Below are positions 60,190-64,000 of a stretch of 64,000 bases of DNA, piece by piece. Every line of letters starts with the position of its first letter. The stretch's first letter is position 1. The notes under the pieces are model-generated. The model had not been told where the DNA came from and did no database searches. It saw only the letters and a list, made by a program, of their open reading frames with translations. This DNA is from Kutzneria buriramensis (GTDB lineage: Bacteria; Actinomycetota; Actinomycetes; Mycobacteriales; Pseudonocardiaceae). Both the position numbers and the translations under genes were made by a program. The stretch is from NCBI RefSeq assembly GCF_003387475.1, contig NZ_QUNO01000011.1:1-64000 (forward strand), read 5' to 3'.

Positions 60190-60780
60190 ATGAACCGCAA
60201 CGCAGGAACTCGCCGGGCGCCCAGGATCGTTCTCGTCGGCCTGGCCGTGGCCGGCACGAGGCTGGTCGGCGCCCTCGGTCACCGGTCCCTGGCGTCCAGG
60301 TCCTTCTCGGCCGTCCGGCGCGTCCTCGGCAAGGCGCACGGCGCGGTCCCGCCCGGTGTGACGGTTTTCGACGACGAGATTCCGGCCGTGGCCAACCTGG
60401 ATCCCGCTTTGCTGCGCGCCCTGCGCCGAGCCGCGACCGACGCCGCGGCCGACGGGATCCGGTTCTTCGTCAACAGCGGCTGGCGTTCCCCGCAGTACCA
60501 GGAGCAATTGCGCCGTGAGGCGGTGATGAAGTACGGCTCGGAAACCGCGGCGGCCCGCTGGGTCGCCACTCCCGACACATCCGCGCACGTCGCGGGGGAG
60601 GCCGTCGACATCGGACCGATCGGCGCCGCGGCCTGGCTGACCGTGCACGGCGTCAAGTACGGGTTGTGCCAGATCTACCGCAACGAGCCTTGGCACTATG
60701 AACTGCGGCCCGAGGCCGCCGTGCACGGCCGGCCGCCGATGTACGCCGACCCCAGCCAGGACCCGCGGATGTGGCGATGA
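60190..60780 (+). CDS. vanY: D,D-carboxypeptidase of the VanY family
   Basis: The product has 196 residues from ATG 60190 (tgaagg upstream). A hydrophobic N-terminal segment (about 12-30) anchors or exports it. The M15 zinc site is complete: His133 and Asp140 (SAHVAGEAVDIGP), catalytic Glu166 and His169 (EPWHYE), with Arg99 in NSGWRSP. It removes D-Ala from pentapeptide stems and so removes residual drug targets. It resembles VanY-type enzymes of glycopeptide producers (VanYn). It is linked to vanHAX by a shared upstream element. Confidence 0.9.
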   Translation: MNRNAGTRRAPRIVLVGLAVAGTRLVGALGHRSLASRSFSAVRRVLGKAHGAVPPGVTVFDDEIPAVANLDPALLRALRRAATDAAADGIRFFVNSGWRSPQYQEQLRREAVMKYGSETAAARWVATPDTSAHVAGEAVDIGPIGAAAWLTVHGVKYGLCQIYRNEPWHYELRPEAAVHGRPPMYADPSQDPRMWR

Positions 60781-60799
60781 GATTTATTGCCAGTAATTG

Positions 60800-61183
60800 G
60801 CGATTGAACGGCATCGACGGCGTCGCGGTTGCCGGCGATCGGGGCAGCGCTCCGGTCCATCGCGCTGTGCGCCGCCTGCCAGTACAAGTGCGTGATCGTG
60901 TTGCCGGACAACACGAACCGGGAGCGGTGCAGATGCTGCGGCGTTCGGCGCCGAGAGCGTGCAGACGCCGCGCGAGAAGGGCTACGCGGCGGCGATCGAG
61001 AAGGCCGAGGAGGTCCACCGCGACTGGCCGGGCTCCTGGTTCGCCTGCCAGCACGAGAATCTCGACAACGTGCGGGCGCACTAGTCCACCACCGGCACGG
61101 AGATCTGGAGCGACACCGAGGGCCGGATCTCCGTGCTGGTCTGCGAGGGCGGCACCGGCGGCACGCACGCGACCGGCGTCTGA
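60800..61183 (+). pseudogene. Decayed cysteine synthase (cysK-like) fragment
   Basis: In one frame ALRSIALCAACQYKCVIVLP and DNTNRER match the PLP-enzyme segment 'GIALA..AA..GYK.I...P.....ER'. After a frame change AFGAESVQTPREKGYAAAIE then VHRDWPGSWFACQHENL match the next region. A TAG at 61082-61084 and then TTGTEIWSDTEGRISVLVCE with GGTGGTHATGV and a TGA follow. The N-terminal third with the PLP Lys and the C-terminal third are missing. It is a dead remnant of an O-acetylserine sulfhydrylase or related gene. Confidence 0.75.
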
Positions 61184-61189
61184 TCGGCA

Positions 61190-61629
61190 CGCCGCCTTCA
61201 TGTACCTGATCGGCGCGGTCAACCTGGTGGGCCTGGCCGGCGCCAGCGTCGCGGCCGGGCTGCCCTGGCACGCCCCCTCGGCTGCCGGTGTTGTTCGCGG
61301 CCGGGATGAGCCTGCTGGACACCCTCGACGGCGCCTTCATGAACTTCGCCCACGAATGGGCGTTCGCCAAGCCGGTGCGCAAGGCCTACTACGACATCAC
61401 CATCACCGGTCTGTCGGTGGCGGTGGCGCTGTTCATCGGCGCCATCGAGTTGCTGTCGATCGTCGCCGACCGATTTCACCTGGTCGGCGGATTGTGGGAT
61501 TGGATTTCGGGGGTCGGCCTGAATCGGATCGGATTCGGCGTGGTCGGGTTGTTCGCGCTGACCTGGCCGGTCGCGCTGGGGATCTGGCGGTTCGGCCGGA
61601 TCGAGCAGCGGTGCGCCGGCGCGGACTGA
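61190..61629 (+). pseudogene. Decayed nickel/cobalt transporter (NiCoT, HoxN/NixA type)
   Basis: Frame one has HAAFMYLIGAVNLVGLAG followed directly by VAAGLPWHAP. After a shift near 61275-61281 comes LPVLFAAGMSLLDTLDGAFM then NFAHEWAFAKPVRKAYYDIT and ITGLSVAVALFIGAIELL, clear NiCoT C-terminal helices. The N-terminal half is absent and, compared with the family as I know it, a segment of some tens of residues is deleted between the two parts. The intact-looking 114-residue frame at 61288 is therefore not a real gene. Confidence 0.8.
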
Positions 61630-62012
61630 CGCCGTCCGAGATCGACAGTCGACGCGTTCCGTCCCGGGCGTGTCGGCTTTCTCGCCGCAGGGGTGCGGGA
61701 TGGATCCTCGGGCGGTCGGCGTCATCAACTTTGATTACGCCGATCGGGTGATGTTGCGCGGCCCCGTCGGCGGTCCGCGGCGGGGCCGCGTCGCGATGAG
61801 CTGGGCCGATGCTCGTTGAATGATCAACGGTCCGGTGTGGACGGTTTCGGGCGACCGGCGCGAGACCCGTTGCGGTCCGTGTTCCTAGGTCGATAGTGGT
61901 GGCATGACCGAACACGGAACGTTGCCCGGTGAAAAGCGGATGGTTTTCGGGTAAACTACTTGCAATTTGCTCCAACAAGATCCGAATTCAATTCGCCACG
62001 TCGGGAGCAATC
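61630..62012. other. Noncoding 383-bp interval
   Basis: There is no gene with a ribosome site. It contains a GC stem-loop (gcggccccg 61758-61766 with 61781-61789), a spaced inverted pair tccgtgttc 61876-61884 and gaacacgga 61910-61918, and an AT-richer stretch (ggtaaactacttgcaatttg, about 61947-61966) that may be the promoter of the next gene. Confidence 0.6.
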
Positions 62013-62345
62013 ATGAAGCCGGGTGCCGATCAGCACGCAGACTCCGTCCACATCCGCCGCGACCGCTCGCTCAACCCCGTCCTGCTGCCATTCATGATCG
62101 TGTTCTTCCTGCTGACCGCGGTCGCCATCGCGGTGCTGATCACCGTCGCATCGGCGGTCTACCTGCTGGCCGTGGCCGGCGCCGCGCTGTGGGGCCTGGT
62201 CAGACCCAGACCCGAGGGCCTGGACCGCCGGCAGACCGTTCGCCGCACCGTCGAGGTGATCAACCAGCTCGCCCTGCGGTCCCGCCGGGGCAAGCACGCC
62301 CGGCCCGGATTCGTGCCACGCGCGCTGGTCCCGTTCACTCGCTGA
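62013..62345 (+). CDS. Small two-helix membrane protein
   Basis: The product has 110 residues from ATG 62013 (gggagc upstream). Two adjacent hydrophobic helices (about 23-45 and 47-66) are followed by a basic cytosolic tail (RRTVEVINQLALRSRRGKHA). No family recognised. It overlaps the convergent hydrolase by 11 bp. Confidence 0.6.
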   Translation: MKPGADQHADSVHIRRDRSLNPVLLPFMIVFFLLTAVAIAVLITVASAVYLLAVAGAALWGLVRPRPEGLDRRQTVRRTVEVINQLALRSRRGKHARPGFVPRALVPFTR

Positions 62346-63087
62346 AGGTGATCCACTCCACCACCCTCTCCACCACGAATTCCTCGTTCTCCTCGCAGGT
62401 GCCGTCGATCTCCACCAGCACGTCGTCGATCTTGAGCCGCCGCGCCGCGGCCCGCGACGACTCGACCGGCACCCGGGTGTCCTTCGTCCCGTGCACGATC
62501 AGGGTCGGCGGCAGGATCTCGCCGAACACGAAGCTGGGCCGCACCCAGAACGCCTCGTTCAGGAACGCCCGCCCGTGCCTGACGCCGGGACCGTGCTCCA
62601 GGTAGCCGACCTCCGCCAGTTGTGGCGTGGCCAACCGGCCGTGCGACCAGTTGGGGTTCTGGTCGATGTAGTCACCCTTGAAGTTCAACTGCGGTGTGAG
62701 CAGCGCGAGACGGTCCAACTCCGTCGGCCGCCGCGCGGCGTAGAACGCGGCCAGCCCGCCGCTGAACCGGTTCCCCACGAGGGACACTCGGCGGGCGCCC
62801 GTCTCGGTGCGGACGAACGCGAGCGCCGCGCGGATGTCGTTGAGGTGCTCGGTGAACGTCCGCGTCTCCTGGGCGCCGTCGCTCTCGCCGTGCCCACGGT
62901 GATCGAAACGCAGCGTCGCCGCACCCTCGGCGGCCAGCGCGTCGGCCAGCAGCGGGAACAACCCGTTCTCGTCCCGGTCCAGACCCTCGCTGTGGGCCAG
63001 CACCACGGCTCTGGCCGCGTCGCCCGTCGACGGCACCGTCAGGGTCCCGGCCAGCCGGAGACCGTCGAGCGACTGAAAGCTCCCCAT
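62335..63087 (-). CDS. Alpha/beta hydrolase-fold protein with altered nucleophile elbow
   Basis: The product has 250 residues. The fold is clear: VVLAHSEGLDRDENG, TLRFDHRGHGESDG, and late TLIVHGTKDTRVP for the acid residue. The nucleophile elbow reads LVGNRFSGGLA, with Arg where G-x-Ser-x-G has the serine; the Ser lies two positions later. It may be inactive or use another nucleophile. The closest functions are acylglycerol lipase-like hydrolases. A small gene (63111-63314) lies 23 bp upstream in the same direction. Confidence 0.8.
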   Translation of the reverse strand: MGSFQSLDGLRLAGTLTVPSTGDAARAVVLAHSEGLDRDENGLFPLLADALAAEGAATLRFDHRGHGESDGAQETRTFTEHLNDIRAALAFVRTETGARRVSLVGNRFSGGLAAFYAARRPTELDRLALLTPQLNFKGDYIDQNPNWSHGRLATPQLAEVGYLEHGPGVRHGRAFLNEAFWVRPSFVFGEILPPTLIVHGTKDTRVPVESSRAAARRLKIDDVLVEIDGTCEENEEFVVERVVEWITFSE

Positions 63088-63110
63088 CCACCGATGGTCC
63101 CACGGCGCCG

Positions 63111-63314
63111 CTAGCCCACAGCCCCGTCGACGACGACGGTCGGCTCATCGCTGCCGCGGGCACACACGGCATGGCCCAGCGCCACCAGGCGGGCCCCGAA
63201 GTCGGCGTGCTGTTCTCGGCTGAAGGTGCCGTCCAGCATCGCCAGCGTCACCCGGGGCACGGCGTCGTTGACGCTCATGAGTTCGGCGAGCAGTTCACGG
63301 TCCGCACGAATCAC
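63111..63314 (-). CDS. Small hypothetical protein
   Basis: The product has 67 residues from GTG 63314, which has a perfect gggaggt before it at 5 bases. The sequence (VIRADRELLAELMSVNDAVP ... GTFSREQHADFGARLVALGH) is a soluble helical protein. No family recognised. It is probably co-transcribed with the alpha/beta hydrolase. Confidence 0.55.
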   Translation of the reverse strand: MIRADRELLAELMSVNDAVPRVTLAMLDGTFSREQHADFGARLVALGHAVCARGSDEPTVVVDGAVG

Positions 63315-63391
63315 TGCTACCTCCCGTCCGACCAACCCACGCGCCCCGGTCGCTGCTAGAGACGACTGGCGGGGGCTCGGGGTTGCGTGGA

Positions 63392-63407
63392 CGGAGAGCG
63401 CTCTCCG
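63392..63407. promoter_or_regulatory. Perfect 16-bp palindromic operator before the LacI-family gene
   Basis: cggagagcgctctccg is a perfect palindrome with a central CG, as LacI/GalR sites have. It resembles the CebR box TGGGAGCGCTCCCA of cellulose-degrading actinomycetes in spacing and core. It lies 20 bp before the regulator ATG, so autoregulation is likely. Confidence 0.75.
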
Positions 63408-63426
63408 GCCGTGCTACAAATGCGGT

Positions 63427-64000
63427 ATGAGCACCGAGCAGGCGCCGCCCACGCTGGAGCACGTCGCAAAAGTCGCCGGCGTGTCCCGGGCGACGGTGTC
63501 CCGCGTGGTCAACGGCATCCGCAACGTCGACCCCGAGCTGCGGGAGGCGGTCGAGCGGGCGATCGAACAGACCGGGTACGTGCCCAACCGGGCGGCGCGC
63601 TCGCTGGTCACCAGGCGGACCGGCGCGGTGGCCCTGGTGGTCTCCGAGCCGAGCAAGCACACCGACGCGTTCCCCGGCGGCGTGTTCGCCGACCCGTTCT
63701 TCGGGCGCGTGGTCAGCGGCGTGCTGAGGGTGCTCGGGCCGATGGACGTCAACCCGGTGCTGATGCTGGTCGACTCGGAGAAGGCCCGCAAGCAGCTGGT
63801 GAACCGGCTGCGGCAGGACCGCTTCGACGGCGTGCTGCTGATCTCCATCGACCCGCGCGACCCGCTGCCGTCCCTGCTCACGGTGGCCGGCGTGCCGACG
63901 GTGATGTTCGCCCGCCCGGTGCAGTCGATCCCGATGAGCTACGTGGACGTGGCGCACGAGGACGGCGCGCGGCTGGCCGCCGAGCACCTGGTGGCGCGGG
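63427..64000 (+). CDS. LacI/GalR-family transcriptional regulator, truncated by window end
   Basis: The frame runs from ATG 63427 to the last base, giving 191 residues. The LacI helix-turn-helix and hinge are intact (TLEHVAKVAGVSRATVSRVV then NGIRNVDPELREAVERA and TGYVPNRAARSL). The periplasmic-binding-like core begins GAVALVVSEPSKH. It is expected to respond to a sugar and to bind the palindrome at 63392-63407. The target operon is not in the window. Confidence 0.92.
   Translation, partial: MSTEQAPPTLEHVAKVAGVSRATVSRVVNGIRNVDPELREAVERAIEQTGYVPNRAARSLVTRRTGAVALVVSEPSKHTDAFPGGVFADPFFGRVVSGVLRVLGPMDVNPVLMLVDSEKARKQLVNRLRQDRFDGVLLISIDPRDPLPSLLTVAGVPTVMFARPVQSIPMSYVDVAHEDGARLAAEHLVAR

Noticed and set aside
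61288-61629. Open frame of 114 residues that looks like an intact membrane protein
   Set aside because: It is the C-terminal part of a NiCoT transporter whose upstream part lies in another frame, so I call it a pseudogene.
55968-64000. Search for a duplicated tRNA-Ala 3' end as an attachment site of a van island
   Set aside because: I saw no second copy of the T-arm/acceptor sequence downstream and no integrase gene, so no mobile-element borders can be drawn.
1-64000. CRISPR arrays, rRNA genes, insertion sequences
   Set aside because: No regularly spaced direct repeats, no rRNA-like stretches and no transposase genes were seen.

Overview
The window is high-GC DNA with dense short-spaced operons, many GTG/TTG starts, GTGA/ATGA stop-start overlaps and strong purine-rich ribosome binding sites. 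It is chromosome from a filamentous-type actinobacterium. The gene content (VanS of the streptomycete kind, a Zur-type cysteine-free ribosomal protein set, an SCO/Rv-like mprAB-pepD-moaB-mscL-galU-moeA-glpR order, Ruc with CIRCE) fits the Pseudonocardiales, for example Amycolatopsis or Kutzneria relatives. Genus cannot be fixed from sequence alone.

Layout. 1-3.1 kb: end of an MFS transporter, a TPR protein and a membrane-anchored VanW-domain protein. 3.3-7.5 kb: a PATAN/roadblock signalling trio without its usual GTPase, then a convergent 880-aa HAD-domain protein. 7.6-10.7 kb: TetR/SDR pair, LysR regulator, small membrane protein, tRNA-Arg(CCT). 11-13.4 kb: a two-gene module of unknown function (P-loop NTPase plus SPFH-like protein). 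13.4-20.4 kb: penicillin-acylase-like secreted enzyme, orphan NarL-type regulator, TPR-GGDEF protein, BluB. 20.4-23.0 kb: a complete divergent zinc-starvation ribosomal set (S18, S14, L33, L28 | COG0523 protein, L31, L32) around two candidate Zur boxes. 23-28.9 kb: sedolisin-like protease, Thr-rich membrane protein with a polysaccharide deacetylase-glycosyltransferase fusion, histidine phosphatase, UPF0126 protein.

29-56 kb is a conserved actinobacterial backbone known from mycobacteria (mprA-mprB, pepD, moaB, mscL, cpaB-like, ruc, folate cyclo-ligase, galU, moeA/glp, rimJ, glpR, tRNA-Ala). Two accessory blocks interrupt it: a galactoside-uptake and catabolism locus (31.3-38.7 kb: ABC transporter, GH42 beta-galactosidase, DeoR regulator, galT) and a glycosyltransferase, methyltransferase, molybdopterin-oxidoreductase and two-component block (40.5-48.9 kb). 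The same direct-repeat MprA-type box precedes both mprA and pepD, so the regulatory link survives the insertion.

56.3-60.8 kb, just past tRNA-Ala(CGC), is a glycopeptide-resistance locus: vanH-vanA-vanX (D-Lac synthesis, D-Ala-D-Lac ligation, D-Ala-D-Ala hydrolysis), a convergent vanS sensor and vanY (D,D-carboxypeptidase). vanH and vanY share a matching upstream element at identical spacing, suggesting one regulon, but no vanR lies in the window. Decayed cysteine-synthase and nickel-transporter genes follow. The window ends with a small membrane protein, an alpha/beta hydrolase and a truncated LacI-family regulator preceded by a perfect palindromic operator.
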